DNA of 9,214 nt from Bacillota bacterium (GCA_021820645.1 JAKADJ010000074.1:1-9214); one strand, 5' to 3'. Numbered from the stretch's first letter, positions 1-6,870 are shown. Made by a program: numbers and translations. The notes: a model not told the origin generated them from the letters alone.

Positions 1-1
1 A

Positions 2-52
2 ATCATGCACCAAGATACGTTGCTTCCGCCTATCGCATGGACCTCAGTATGA
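2..52 (+). CDS. Possible 3' end of an upstream gene (partial)
   Basis: The frame starting at base 2 is open from the window edge and ends in TGA at 50-52, giving a C-terminus that ends PPIAWTSV. The next gene starts 25 bases later with its own strong ribosome binding site, so this would be a normal operon spacing. The piece is only about 16 codons, and the other two frames are also open here, so the call rests on context. No function can be given. Confidence 0.3.
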   Translation: MMHQDTLLPPIAWTSV

Positions 53-77
53 TCGTGTGGGAAAAGGAGGGTTCGTT

Positions 78-647
78 ATGGTCATGGCTCGGCTGTATCT
101 CGGCGTGGTTGCACTGCAGGTATGTTTGTTTGGAGCAGAGATGATGTTCCCGCAACACCCCATGGTCTTTGATGCCCTAGGGATTACTACAGGGATGGCG
201 CTGATCGGTAGCCGCATATGGCTCAAAGGTCTGGTTGTGGGTGGGCTGTTATGGCTCCGCATAAGCGTGGCGGGAATAGCTATCGGCATTCTTTTGTCCC
301 TCTATTATCCGCTATGGGCAGGGGTGCCGGGGGCCGGCGTAGTCCCGCCATTTAATTACGTATTATTTATGCTTGCAATGCTGTCCCCGCTATGGATTGC
401 CTATGTGATTCTGGTCTGGCTTGGGTTATTTTCTCGGTCTGAATCTTATCGGGGGCCATACCGAGTCGTATGGGCGGGTATGGCCACCGGGGTCCTGCAA
501 ATTATTTTTGTTAACGTTCCTTCCTGGCAACCTCCTCCATTGACGTTCCAATCGCCTGGGATCATCGATAGCGCCCTATTTATGGCTTTGTTAACGGCGT
601 CATGGATTCTTTCGCCCCCGGGGGGATCCGCAATGGTTAAGGATTGA
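78..647 (+). CDS. Hypothetical polytopic membrane protein
   Basis: A 189-residue hydrophobic protein that I do not recognise. The ATG at 78 is preferred over the in-frame GTG at 57 because AAGGAGG lies at 64-70 with 7-base spacing. About six membrane segments can be seen, roughly at residues 4-22, 29-48, 51-80 (possibly two), 92-119, 129-149 and 162-180. They are joined by short loops with Arg and Lys (for example RSESYRGPYR near 120-130). There is no conserved catalytic motif, no Cys pair and no long soluble domain. It is followed by about 125 bases without a gene and then another small membrane-associated ORF on the same strand, so a shared transcript is possible. The role is unknown; it acts in the cytoplasmic membrane if expressed. 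Confidence 0.75.
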   Translation: MVMARLYLGVVALQVCLFGAEMMFPQHPMVFDALGITTGMALIGSRIWLKGLVVGGLLWLRISVAGIAIGILLSLYYPLWAGVPGAGVVPPFNYVLFMLAMLSPLWIAYVILVWLGLFSRSESYRGPYRVVWAGMATGVLQIIFVNVPSWQPPPLTFQSPGIIDSALFMALLTASWILSPPGGSAMVKD

Positions 648-756
648 TGATAGACAACGGCTTTCACACCGTATGAAAAAACACCGTGCCGCCTAGTTTT
701 GCGTCTCGCGTGTTCGATTGCATAGATCGGCCTCATGGGAAGATGAATGAAGGGTT

Positions 757-776
757 GAGAGGAGACGACCAACATG
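757..776 (+). promoter_or_regulatory. Strong RBS and ATG leading into an early in-frame TGA
   Basis: GAGAGGAG at 757-764 is followed after 9 bases by ATG at 774 (a second ATG is at 777). This is a better initiation signal than that of the TTG at 816 in the same frame. The frame from 774 meets TGA at 795-797 after seven codons (MMGVMGT) and is then open again to 1163. The signal therefore matters for deciding the start of the following ORF. Confidence 0.45.
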
Positions 777-815
777 ATGGGCGTTATGGGAACGTGAGGG
801 AAAGGATGGCTCGTA

Positions 816-1163
816 TTGTTCGGGTTAGGGATCGTTGGCATTCTCAGCGTGCAGTGGGGCCTGTCATTTGCGGGCCCGGCATCGCATATGACATCCTCTC
901 GGTTGTTCTACGATGAGTTTCGCGCGTATGTACGCATTCTCCAATCAACCAAAGGAACTAATCAACCGATAGTGTACGCAGTACGATCCCTCCAACCTTA
1001 TCTGTTGGGGGAAGCAACTGGATTGCAAGGTTACTACGATATGATTGGGGCCGGACGGGCTGACGCCTCGGCACCGTCCGTACTGGTTCAGGATCTCCAA
1101 ACGATTCCCACCGGTGCCACGTTAGCTCAATTACAACAAGAGGTGCCTACGATCACCTGGTGA
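816..1163 (+). CDS. Hypothetical protein with N-terminal membrane anchor or signal peptide
   Basis: A 115-residue ORF starting at TTG 816, with AAAGGA at 801-806 (9-base spacing) as a possible RBS. Residues 2-20 (FGLGIVGILSVQWGLSFAG) form a hydrophobic helix, so the rest, about 95 polar residues rich in Gln, Thr and Ala, probably lies outside the membrane. No known domain is recognised. If the upstream TGA at 795 were a sense codon, the protein would start at ATG 774 and gain a glycine/lysine-rich lead (GKGWLVL) before the helix, which looks like a more typical signal-anchor start. The stop is TGA 1161-1163. The next gene follows 74 bases later. It may be an intact gene with a TTG start or one with a damaged 5' end. 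Confidence 0.55.
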   Translation: MFGLGIVGILSVQWGLSFAGPASHMTSSRLFYDEFRAYVRILQSTKGTNQPIVYAVRSLQPYLLGEATGLQGYYDMIGAGRADASAPSVLVQDLQTIPTGATLAQLQQEVPTITW

Positions 1164-1237
1164 CCTGAGCATTGTAGTCTAATGATGGGTACACCATAAG
1201 TTTCATACATGGAAAACTGAGAGAAGAGGTTGTCGCG

Positions 1238-1564
1238 TTGGGTAGCCCGGTAAAAGCTTTGATCTATTGCGACCGTTGTGCCGACGAGATCGTATCGAAG
1301 GATGATCTCGTCACAGTGTTGCAGTGGCCCGGACTGGTTGGTGCCTTTCATGTGCGGTGCTACGGAGAACGTGCGCGAGGTGGAAACCCAGCTCGCACGC
1401 CACTCAACAGTCAAGCGGTCATTTGGCTTATGATTGTCTTTAGCCTATTGTGTCTCGGCGGATTTTTGTTCTATACACCATCTCTTGTATGGATTATTTT
1501 AGCGTTGATTATTCCGATGCTACGATTATCATCGTGGTTGTTGATTGAACGAAAGATTTCCTGA
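1238..1564 (+). CDS. Small zinc-finger membrane protein (CxxC...HxxC, two TM helices)
   Basis: A 108-residue protein from TTG 1238, supported by AGAAGAGG at 1222-1229 with 8-base spacing. The N-terminal part has C11-x2-C14 and H38-x2-C41, a pattern expected to bind one zinc ion. A basic linker with several Arg (about residues 44-54) leads to two hydrophobic helices at about 60-81 and 84-104, ending in a basic tail (ERKIS). The layout is a cytosolic zinc module tethered to the membrane by a helical hairpin. A second protein with a similar Cys/His pattern is encoded on the - strand at the right of this window. A strong terminator lies 47 bases downstream, so this is the last gene of its transcript. 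The specific function is unknown. Confidence 0.7.
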   Translation: MGSPVKALIYCDRCADEIVSKDDLVTVLQWPGLVGAFHVRCYGERARGGNPARTPLNSQAVIWLMIVFSLLCLGGFLFYTPSLVWIILALIIPMLRLSSWLLIERKIS

Positions 1565-1610
1565 CTTAGGCTTACCATAACGGGACTGGCATGGCGCCTC
1601 ATTCCGGCGT

Positions 1611-1633
1611 CGGCGCCGTTTGGCGCCGCTTTT
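1611..1633 (+). terminator. Rho-independent terminator
   Basis: A perfect 7-bp stem, CGGCGCC (1611-1617) and GGCGCCG (1622-1628), encloses the loop GTTT and is followed by CTTTT (1629-1633). It ends the left-hand + strand gene group and isolates it from the GntR operon promoter 26 bases further on. There is no A-run on the other side, so it looks one-directional. Confidence 0.85.
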
Positions 1634-1658
1634 CACGTAGCGCGCATTCTCGGCCCGA

Positions 1659-1687
1659 TTGACACCCACCCATGGTGGGAATATATT
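1659..1687 (+). promoter_or_regulatory. Sigma-A promoter of the GntR/ABC operon
   Basis: TTGACA at 1659-1664 is a perfect -35 box. TATATT at 1682-1687 is a good -10 box, with exactly 17 bases between them. The GntR start codon is at 1717, which leaves a leader of about 20-25 bases. The spacer carries an imperfect inverted repeat, CCCAC (1665-1669) and GTGGG (1675-1679). Confidence 0.85.
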
Positions 1688-1700
1688 GTACTAGTACAAT
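1685..1700. promoter_or_regulatory. YtrA-type GntR operator (perfect 16-bp palindrome)
   Basis: ATTGTACTAGTACAAT is its own reverse complement. It overlaps the last half of the -10 box and covers the expected transcription start. GTACTAGTAC cores of this kind are the known binding sites of YtrA-subfamily GntR repressors, and such a repressor is the first gene downstream. Autorepression by steric blocking of RNA polymerase is the natural reading. Confidence 0.8.
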
Positions 1701-1716
1701 GCAAGGGGGTCGGATC

Positions 1717-2082
1717 ATGTTTGAACTTCCAGGCGGATCCGAGCCTGTGTATCGCCAACTGGTCACGTCGATTCAGCGAGCCATTCGCGAGGGGCTGTAT
1801 CAACCAGGTGATCAGTTACCGACGGTGCGCAAGGTCGCGTCGAGTCTGCTGGTGAATCCCAACACCGTCGCCCGTGCCTATCGCGCATTGGAACAAGATG
1901 GCGTGATTGAAACGGTAGTGGGGCGGGGCTCGTTTGTCAGAGATTATCGGGAGGGCCCGCGCCGGCTGCAAGCACTCATTGCCGAGAGCTTGGCACAACT
2001 AGTGGCAGCCGGATGGACCCCGTCTGAACTCGAGGCTTGGTGTGTCGAGTTGATTCGGACCTTGGATTCGGGAAAGGATTGA
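1717..2082 (+). CDS. YtrA-subfamily GntR transcriptional repressor
   Basis: A 121-residue DNA-binding protein. ATG 1717 is chosen because AAGGGGGT (1703-1710) precedes it by 6 bases; the in-frame ATG at 1672 lies inside the promoter. Residues 10-77 form the GntR winged helix: VYRQL at the start, the motif GDQLPTVRKVA at 31-41, the recognition helix VNPNTVARAYRALE at 46-59, and the wing VVGRGSFV at 67-74. A short C-terminal tail of about 45 residues is typical of the YtrA subfamily, which has two dimerising helices instead of a ligand-binding FadR or UTRA domain. YtrA relatives repress ABC-transporter operons and are often released by cell-envelope stress. Here the gene is first in such an operon, 5 bases ahead of the ATPase, behind its presumed operator. 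The actual inducer cannot be read from the sequence. Confidence 0.93.
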   Translation: MFELPGGSEPVYRQLVTSIQRAIREGLYQPGDQLPTVRKVASSLLVNPNTVARAYRALEQDGVIETVVGRGSFVRDYREGPRRLQALIAESLAQLVAAGWTPSELEAWCVELIRTLDSGKD

Positions 2083-2087
2083 CAATC

Positions 2088-2984
2088 GTGGCAGAAGAGA
2101 CCGCGTCCATGGCGGTGGACTTTGAGAGTGTGACCAAGAATTTCGGGGAGACCACCGTGCTGAACGAAATTTCATGGCAGGTGCCCCGCGGCCATATTGT
2201 GGGGCTTCTGGGCCTCAACGGCTCGGGCAAGACCACGCTGTTGCGGCTCTTGATGGGAATTATTCGCCCGAACTCGGGGAGCGCTCGCGTGGCCCAACGC
2301 AATCTTCTCACCGACGCCTCGATCATTCGTCACGTGGTGGGATATGTGGCCGAGCGCAACAACTTGCCGGGGGCATTTACCCCAGCCCGGCTGGAACGGG
2401 TGGGCATGCAAGCCTTTCCGCAATGGGACCCGGCATTATATGATGCCTCTTTGCAGCGCTTCGACATTTCTCGCACAAAGCCCGTCTATTTGATGAGCCA
2501 AGGACAGCGGACTTTGACAGCCCTGGCTTTTGCCCTGGCCCATCATGCCGAGATCCTGCTCTTGGATGAACCCACGAATGGACTCGACCCCTTGGTGCGC
2601 CGCGCGTTTTTGGCCAACTTAATTGAAGAATCTTATGACCAAGGACGCACCGTGATTTTGTCATCGCATCGCCTGGAGGAAGTGGCACACATTGCGGAAG
2701 ACGTGGCGATTATTCATCACGGACAAATTGTTGCAGCCGGTGCCATGGAAACGTTGCTGCACAACGACCACCTGGTGTCTTTGCGTGTCGACACCCTTTC
2801 GGGTGATTTGTCGACCCTGCCGGGTGCTCGGCAGGTGTCGCGGGACGGCAATCAGGCGACCGTCTACGTGCACGATTTTGACGAATCGGCGGTTCGCGAG
2901 ACACTTGCGGGGTGGGGTGTGACTCATCACGAAGTGACGCTCGATCAGCTTTTCTATGAACGGGTGGGTGACTATGTGGGCTAA
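2088..2984 (+). CDS. ABC transporter ATP-binding protein (YtrB-like)
   Basis: A 298-residue cytosolic ATPase that powers the permease encoded next. GTG 2088 is chosen because GGAAAGGA at 2071-2078 lies 9 bases upstream; an alternative is ATG 2109. Visible motifs are Walker A GLNGSGKT at 42-49, a signature of the form MSQGQ at 136-140 in place of LSGGQ, Walker B with ILLLDEP at 156-162 followed by TNGLD (163-167), and the switch histidine in SSHRLEE. The Q-loop region reads GYVAERNNLPG, with Glu where Gln is usual; this is common in the GntR-linked (YtrB/YhcG-like) subfamily. About 90 C-terminal residues form an accessory domain. Its end overlaps the permease start, so translation is probably coupled. 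The transported compound is unknown; export or envelope defence is inferred from relatives. Confidence 0.93.
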   Translation: MAEETASMAVDFESVTKNFGETTVLNEISWQVPRGHIVGLLGLNGSGKTTLLRLLMGIIRPNSGSARVAQRNLLTDASIIRHVVGYVAERNNLPGAFTPARLERVGMQAFPQWDPALYDASLQRFDISRTKPVYLMSQGQRTLTALAFALAHHAEILLLDEPTNGLDPLVRRAFLANLIEESYDQGRTVILSSHRLEEVAHIAEDVAIIHHGQIVAAGAMETLLHNDHLVSLRVDTLSGDLSTLPGARQVSRDGNQATVYVHDFDESAVRETLAGWGVTHHEVTLDQLFYERVGDYVG

Positions 2985-3726
2985 GGAACGCTGGGAAAGC
3001 CGTTGGCGCGTGCCTATCATGAATGCGATTGGCTGTGCATTGGCCATTTCCTTTCCATTTATCTTTCAACTCATCCAGAACGTACCGCCGCATGCCAAGG
3101 TGGACCCGATTCTGGCCATGCTGCAGCATTATCCGAATCTGGCGTTTGGCTGGTTCGGGGAAGACTTGCCCGAGTTGCTGCTGGTCTATGTGGTGATTTT
3201 GGCCATCGCCATGATTACCCGGGAATGGCAGTCCGGAACCATCGAATTTGTGGCGCAATTACCCTCCACACCGAGCCGCATTGCTTGGCTAAAGGGACTG
3301 TGGGGCAGTTTAGAACTGGCGGTGGTCGCCATCGTGTCGAGTGCGGTGCTGTATGCGGTAAGCCTCATTGCCGGGCACACGTTGCCGGTGATGCCATGGA
3401 TCTTGTCCGTTCTTTTGATGACGGTGGGATTCATCGGCATGTGGTGGCTGTTGAGCGCGTTTGCTTGGGCCATCCACAGCACCTACGCCGTCATTTTAAT
3501 TGGACTCGGCATCTATGTCATTGGCATGGTGAGCCGTAGTGTGCGGGCGTGGCGGACCTGGTCGCCCTTTACGTACATGATCAATGTTTCGCCACACCCC
3601 AAAGAATCCGTACTATGGGAGCATCTTCTGATTGTCATCGGGGCCACGGCCGTGATGGCAGGGTTGGCACTGTGGGTGGCGGGTCGCCAGGAATTTATAC
3701 CAAATCACAGGAGGGACCAGATATGA
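2974..3726 (+). CDS. ABC-2-type transporter permease
   Basis: A 250-residue integral membrane protein with about six TM helices, at roughly residues 15-35, 67-82, 112-134, 140-168, 170-187 and 215-237. After the second helix comes EWQSGTIEFVAQLP (84-97), matching the E...GT...P coupling-helix pattern of ABC-2 permeases. The start is uncertain. ATG 2974 overlaps the ATPase stop by 11 bases and places two basic clusters before the first helix. ATG 2956 would add six residues, but neither has a strong RBS, which fits coupled translation. The stop shares bases with the next start (ATGA at 3723-3726). With the ATPase it would form a homodimeric two-gene exporter. The substrate cannot be predicted. 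Confidence 0.88.
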   Translation: MWAKERWESRWRVPIMNAIGCALAISFPFIFQLIQNVPPHAKVDPILAMLQHYPNLAFGWFGEDLPELLLVYVVILAIAMITREWQSGTIEFVAQLPSTPSRIAWLKGLWGSLELAVVAIVSSAVLYAVSLIAGHTLPVMPWILSVLLMTVGFIGMWWLLSAFAWAIHSTYAVILIGLGIYVIGMVSRSVRAWRTWSPFTYMINVSPHPKESVLWEHLLIVIGATAVMAGLALWVAGRQEFIPNHRRDQI

Positions 3727-4067
3727 GCGATATATCCGATGTGATGATTGTAACGACGCCGACCGTTGAGTCGATGACTATTGAGCAGACCTTCGGGACC
3801 GTGTGGGGACTCATTGTGCGCAGTCGCGGGATTGGCGGCAATGTCGTGGCAGGCTTGCGCTCGCTGGCAGGTGGAGAAATTAAGGAATACACGCAAATGT
3901 TGGAGCAGGCCCGGCAGCACGCCGTAGACCGGCTGAAGCAAAATGCCGCCGAGTTGGGGGCCAACGCTGTACTCAGCGTGCGCTTTGATTCCTCCGAGAT
4001 TGGCAAAACCATGAGTGAAGTGGTCGCCTATGGAACCGCGGTACGGCTGGTGCCAAACCGCTTATAG
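3723..4067 (+). CDS. YbjQ/UPF0145 family protein
   Basis: A 114-residue soluble protein. ATG 3723 is supported by AGGAGGG at 3709-3715 with 7-base spacing; many relatives begin at the equivalent of the later Met8 (MIVTTPTVES). The family pattern is clear: IVTTPTVES near 9-17, a Gly/Arg-rich segment (RSRGIGGNVVAGLRSLAGG, 33-51), a helix with YTQMLEQARQHAVDRL (56-71), then AAELGANAVLSVRFD (75-89) and a final strand ending AYGTAVRL. UPF0145 proteins form ring-shaped pentamers and were labelled heavy-metal binding on weak evidence; their biochemical role is not settled. It overlaps the permease by 4 bases and is clearly part of the operon, which links it to the transport function or the stress that induces it. 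Confidence 0.9.
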   Translation: MSDISDVMIVTTPTVESMTIEQTFGTVWGLIVRSRGIGGNVVAGLRSLAGGEIKEYTQMLEQARQHAVDRLKQNAAELGANAVLSVRFDSSEIGKTMSEVVAYGTAVRLVPNRL

Positions 4068-4090
4068 ATAGATGCTGGGAGGCCAATCAC

Positions 4091-5026
4091 ATGGCTGATG
4101 AGGTAACAGGCGAGAGCTTTATGGAGGAAGAGTTGACGATTGGACAGGAGCCGTGGTCATTGCCGGCTACACTCACCCTGCCCCGCGCGGGAAAGACGTT
4201 TCCCGCCATAATTCTGGTCCATGGCTCCGGCCCCAATGACCGGGATGAGACGGTTGGACCCAATAAGCCATTTCGGGATTTGGCGTGGGGACTGGCATCT
4301 CGCGGGATTGCCGTGCTCCGCTATGAAAAACGCACCCGACAGTATGCGCAGCGCATGGCGGCCATGACGAATTTGACGGTCTTTGAAGAGACCATCGCCG
4401 ATGTGGGCGAAGGGTTTGCGGTACTCGCGGGCGATACACGGATTCAACCCTTGGCCATCTATGTCTTGGGCCACAGCATGGGAGGCTATCTCATTCCGCG
4501 CATCGCCGATTACGTGCCAGGCCTCGCTGGGGTGGTGTTGTGGGCGGCCAGTAGCCGCCCACTGGAAGAATCGATGCTCGAGCAAATCGCCTACGTGAGT
4601 GGCTTGCAAGAGACCACCGATGAAGTTCGGACCGTGCTGGCGACGATGCGCGAGCAGGCCCTGCTCATCGCCGATGTCGGACGGGGCGAGCGGGATGTGG
4701 CCCCGATGGGGGTGCCAGCCAGCTATTGGCGGGACTTGGCCGATTATGAGCCCGCCGCTCAATTTCGCGCCATGACATTGCCGGCACTCGTTCTGCGGGG
4801 CGCCGCCGATTACCAGGTGACGGATGAGGATTTCCAGCGGTTTGAGGCGGGGGCTTCCAATCGGTCCAACGTCACATTGAAGCAATACCCGCACCTCAAT
4901 CACTGTTTTATGTGGACGGAAGGAGAACGGGCTACCCCGTCCTCCTATGCCCAGCCGGGCAACGTCGACGAGGCCGTGATTGCGGACATCGCCGCATGGA
5001 TTCATACCGGCCATACTGCGCCATAG
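4091..5026 (+). CDS. Alpha/beta hydrolase (serine esterase/peptidase-like)
   Basis: A 311-residue enzyme with no signal peptide, so probably cytosolic. ATG 4091 has GGGAGG at 4077-4082 with 8-base spacing and follows the YbjQ stop by 23 bases. The catalytic triad can be placed: nucleophile S129 in GHSMGG, acid D240 in RGAADYQV, and His271 in PHLNHCF. The oxyanion segment is HGSGPNDRDE at 44-53. The HGSGPNDRDE and NH[CL]F patterns occur in dienelactone-hydrolase or acyl-peptidase-like enzymes often annotated only as alpha/beta hydrolases. A helical lid lies at about 155-225. As the last gene of the GntR operon it may process or detoxify a compound related to the transporter. The substrate is not predictable. 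Confidence 0.9.
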   Translation: MADEVTGESFMEEELTIGQEPWSLPATLTLPRAGKTFPAIILVHGSGPNDRDETVGPNKPFRDLAWGLASRGIAVLRYEKRTRQYAQRMAAMTNLTVFEETIADVGEGFAVLAGDTRIQPLAIYVLGHSMGGYLIPRIADYVPGLAGVVLWAASSRPLEESMLEQIAYVSGLQETTDEVRTVLATMREQALLIADVGRGERDVAPMGVPASYWRDLADYEPAAQFRAMTLPALVLRGAADYQVTDEDFQRFEAGASNRSNVTLKQYPHLNHCFMWTEGERATPSSYAQPGNVDEAVIADIAAWIHTGHTAP

Positions 5027-5064
5027 AGTAAGCGTCCAATTCTCGATGCGTTTCAGATCCCGGT

Positions 5065-5080
5065 CAACCGTCGGTTGGTT
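5065..5080 (+). terminator. Weak hairpin after the hydrolase gene
   Basis: CAACC (5065-5069) and GGTTG (5073-5077) enclose GTC and are followed by GTTTGGG. It lies 38 bases after the hydrolase stop, where a terminator for the five-gene operon would be expected, but the stem is short and the T-tract is poor. Confidence 0.25.
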
Positions 5081-5122
5081 TGGGACCCCTCGGAACAGGG
5101 TCAAAAATTGTAACGTGTCAGG

Positions 5123-5257
5123 TCATAAATCTATGAGGCGATGCAGGACCTCCAGTACCGTATCCATATCCACTAAGATCTGGTCCGTTGGCGTCATGAG
5201 ACGGGCTTCTTCAGTCCGTATCCTAGCGGTTAAATAAATTGTTTTCGCCCTCGGGGC
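5123..5257 (-). pseudogene. Possible gene remnant (45 open codons)
   Basis: On the - strand the frame between TAA (5258-5260) and TGA (5123-5125) is open and reads like a real helical C-terminus, ending DTVLEVLHRLIDL. The only ATG, at 5197, gives just 24 residues and has no RBS; no ATG, GTG or TTG precedes it within the open part. It could be the tail of a decayed gene or chance. Confidence 0.25.
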
Positions 5258-5481
5258 TTAATTTACGAGACAGCCGCCATTTTATTTAGTCTAGGGATCG
5301 GTTTCGTATCGCTAGCACTGGAAGTGCAGGGATAAGGTTTTCTTTGCTCTTGGTTAGGGTTAATGAAGCCCTTAGGGTAAATGGGGCATTTCCGGCAGAT
5401 GTCCCGTCCATAGCTTGCCACCAAGTTTAATCGATGGATTGCTCAAAATGTTTGAAAGTCCGTACGCCGATTCAGGGGTCA

Positions 5482-5490
5482 TGCTAGACT
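5482..5490 (+). promoter_or_regulatory. Possible extended -10 promoter of the methyltransferase gene
   Basis: TGCTAGACT has the TGn extension and a -10 box of the form TAGACT (5485-5490). It lies 30 bases before the chosen GTG start. No good -35 box is present at 16-18 bases, which is tolerable for extended -10 promoters. Confidence 0.35.
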
Positions 5491-5520
5491 AAAGGCTATC
5501 GATACCAAGGAAGTGTGCTA

Positions 5521-6810
5521 GTGGTCATTTCATCGTCTTTAATCGCAGACAACGCGATTCGTGAAACCATTCAACAACTGCCGGTGGGATATTGGGACTT
5601 TGCAGCAGCGGATACTAAAGAGTGGACCCATGGCTATCATAGCTATCCGGCTATGATGATTCCTCAAGTCGCGCGAAGCCTGATTCAGATTATTCACCAG
5701 CACCAGCCGATGGTGCGGTCCTTATTCGACCCATTCATGGGAAGTGGGACGAGTTTGGTGGAGGGGCTATTGGCAGGGCTAAATGCGGTGGGCTCCGATC
5801 TTAATCCCCTGTCACGCCTCGTGACTCACGCAAAGACACGGGCGTGGGACCCGGATGCGTTAGCAGCGCGGGTTCGTGATCTGTTAGATGAGGTGGGTTC
5901 AGTGCAGGTGTCAGAAGCCGATTGGCCGCAGTTTGGCAACCTCATGTTTTGGTTTAAACCAGCGGTAATTACGGCACTCACCCGACTCAAGCGAAGTATT
6001 GAAGAACGGATACCGGAGGATATGAAACCATTTTTCTGGGTGGCATTTTCCGACACGGTGCGGTGGGTATCGAATAGTCGAAACACAGAGTTTAAGCTGT
6101 ACCGTTTGGACGCGGATCGACTTTCGCGGTGGAATCCCGATGTGCTCACCACCTTTAGCAAAGTACTCGTTCGGAATCAAGAGGGGAATCGTCGTTTGTG
6201 GCAGAAACGACCGCTCCCGTCGGTATCGCTTCATTCTTACAACGCGATGGATCTGTCGGCCCTCCCCGACAACAACTTCGATCTCATGGTCTCTTCCCCA
6301 CCTTATGGCGATAGTCGTACCACCGTGGCCTATGGACAATTTTCACGCCTGTCCTTGCAATGGTTGAATTTGGAAGATGTCGCCAATCCCAACAAAATCG
6401 ACCAATCTCTCCTAGGCGGGGTCGGGTCTAAATCGCCGGAATACTCCTTGCCTTCTCCCACGTTGGACAAGGCGCTGCGTGAGATTAGGGATCGGGATGT
6501 GGACCGAGCCCGGGAGGTCATCTCTTTTTATCAAGATTTGGACTGTTCCCTAAAAGAGATTGCTCGAGTCATTCGACCCGGAGGATATCAGTGTTGGGTG
6601 GTGGGCAATCGGACCGTAAAGACGGTCCAACTCTTGACCGATCACATTATCATGGAGCTTTCCACCCGGTATGGGATGGTTCCCGTGGTGAACTTTACGC
6701 GCGCTATTCCCCACAAGCGAATGCCGAAAGAAAATAGTCCAACCAATCAAGTTGGGGCCAAAGCCGCCACAATGAACGGCGAGCAGATTTTCATTCTGCG
6801 AAAGGTATAA
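5521..6810 (+). CDS. DNA methyltransferase, probable N4-cytosine (SPPY) type
   Basis: A 429-residue enzyme that transfers a methyl group from S-adenosylmethionine to a base in a specific DNA sequence. GTG 5521 is preferred because AAGGAAG (5507-5513) lies 7 bases upstream; GTG 5515 would be too close. Motif X is HSYPA at 40-44. Motif I (SAM binding) is DPFMGSGT at 70-77. Motif II is GSDLNPL at 91-97. The catalytic motif IV is SSPPYGD at 258-264, and a late motif has RPGGY near 352-356. S-PPY favours N4-cytosine over N6-adenine methylation. The order X-I-II then IV, with about 160 residues between, places the likely target-recognition region in the middle. No nuclease gene is seen nearby, so it may be a solitary methyltransferase or a remnant of a restriction-modification system. 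Confidence 0.93.
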   Translation: MVISSSLIADNAIRETIQQLPVGYWDFAAADTKEWTHGYHSYPAMMIPQVARSLIQIIHQHQPMVRSLFDPFMGSGTSLVEGLLAGLNAVGSDLNPLSRLVTHAKTRAWDPDALAARVRDLLDEVGSVQVSEADWPQFGNLMFWFKPAVITALTRLKRSIEERIPEDMKPFFWVAFSDTVRWVSNSRNTEFKLYRLDADRLSRWNPDVLTTFSKVLVRNQEGNRRLWQKRPLPSVSLHSYNAMDLSALPDNNFDLMVSSPPYGDSRTTVAYGQFSRLSLQWLNLEDVANPNKIDQSLLGGVGSKSPEYSLPSPTLDKALREIRDRDVDRAREVISFYQDLDCSLKEIARVIRPGGYQCWVVGNRTVKTVQLLTDHIIMELSTRYGMVPVVNFTRAIPHKRMPKENSPTNQVGAKAATMNGEQIFILRKV

Positions 6811-6870
6811 GTCCCGTCCCACCATCAGACCTACGGTATGGTTCTTGTCTATCCGACATCGGGATCTATT

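Larger units (their letters stand above)
5027..5520. other. About 490 bases with no convincing gene
   Basis: No frame on either strand gives a credible complete protein here. It contains the weak hairpin after the operon, a 45-codon open stretch on the - strand (5123-5257) that may be a gene remnant, a small hairpin GCACT/AGTGC (5315-5327), and a possible extended -10 promoter just before the methyltransferase gene. It looks like a degraded or recombined junction between the operon and an acquired methyltransferase gene; that reading is inference. Confidence 0.6.

Noticed and set aside
446..841. - strand open frame of 131 codons across the end of the first membrane gene
   Set aside because: Proline- and histidine-rich low-complexity translation with no family features, overlapping a better + strand gene.
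3003..3539. Open frame of 178 codons inside the permease gene
   Set aside because: It is a +1 shadow rich in His, Cys and Arg with no RBS; the permease frame shows clear TM helices.
4157..5104. Long - strand open frame of 315 codons opposite the hydrolase gene
   Set aside because: The + strand protein has a full alpha/beta hydrolase motif set and a good RBS. The antisense frame has no recognisable domain and is a codon-bias shadow.
5315..5327. Small hairpin GCACT-GGA-AGTGC
   Set aside because: Only 5 bp with no T-run, repeat partner or nearby gene end; likely chance.
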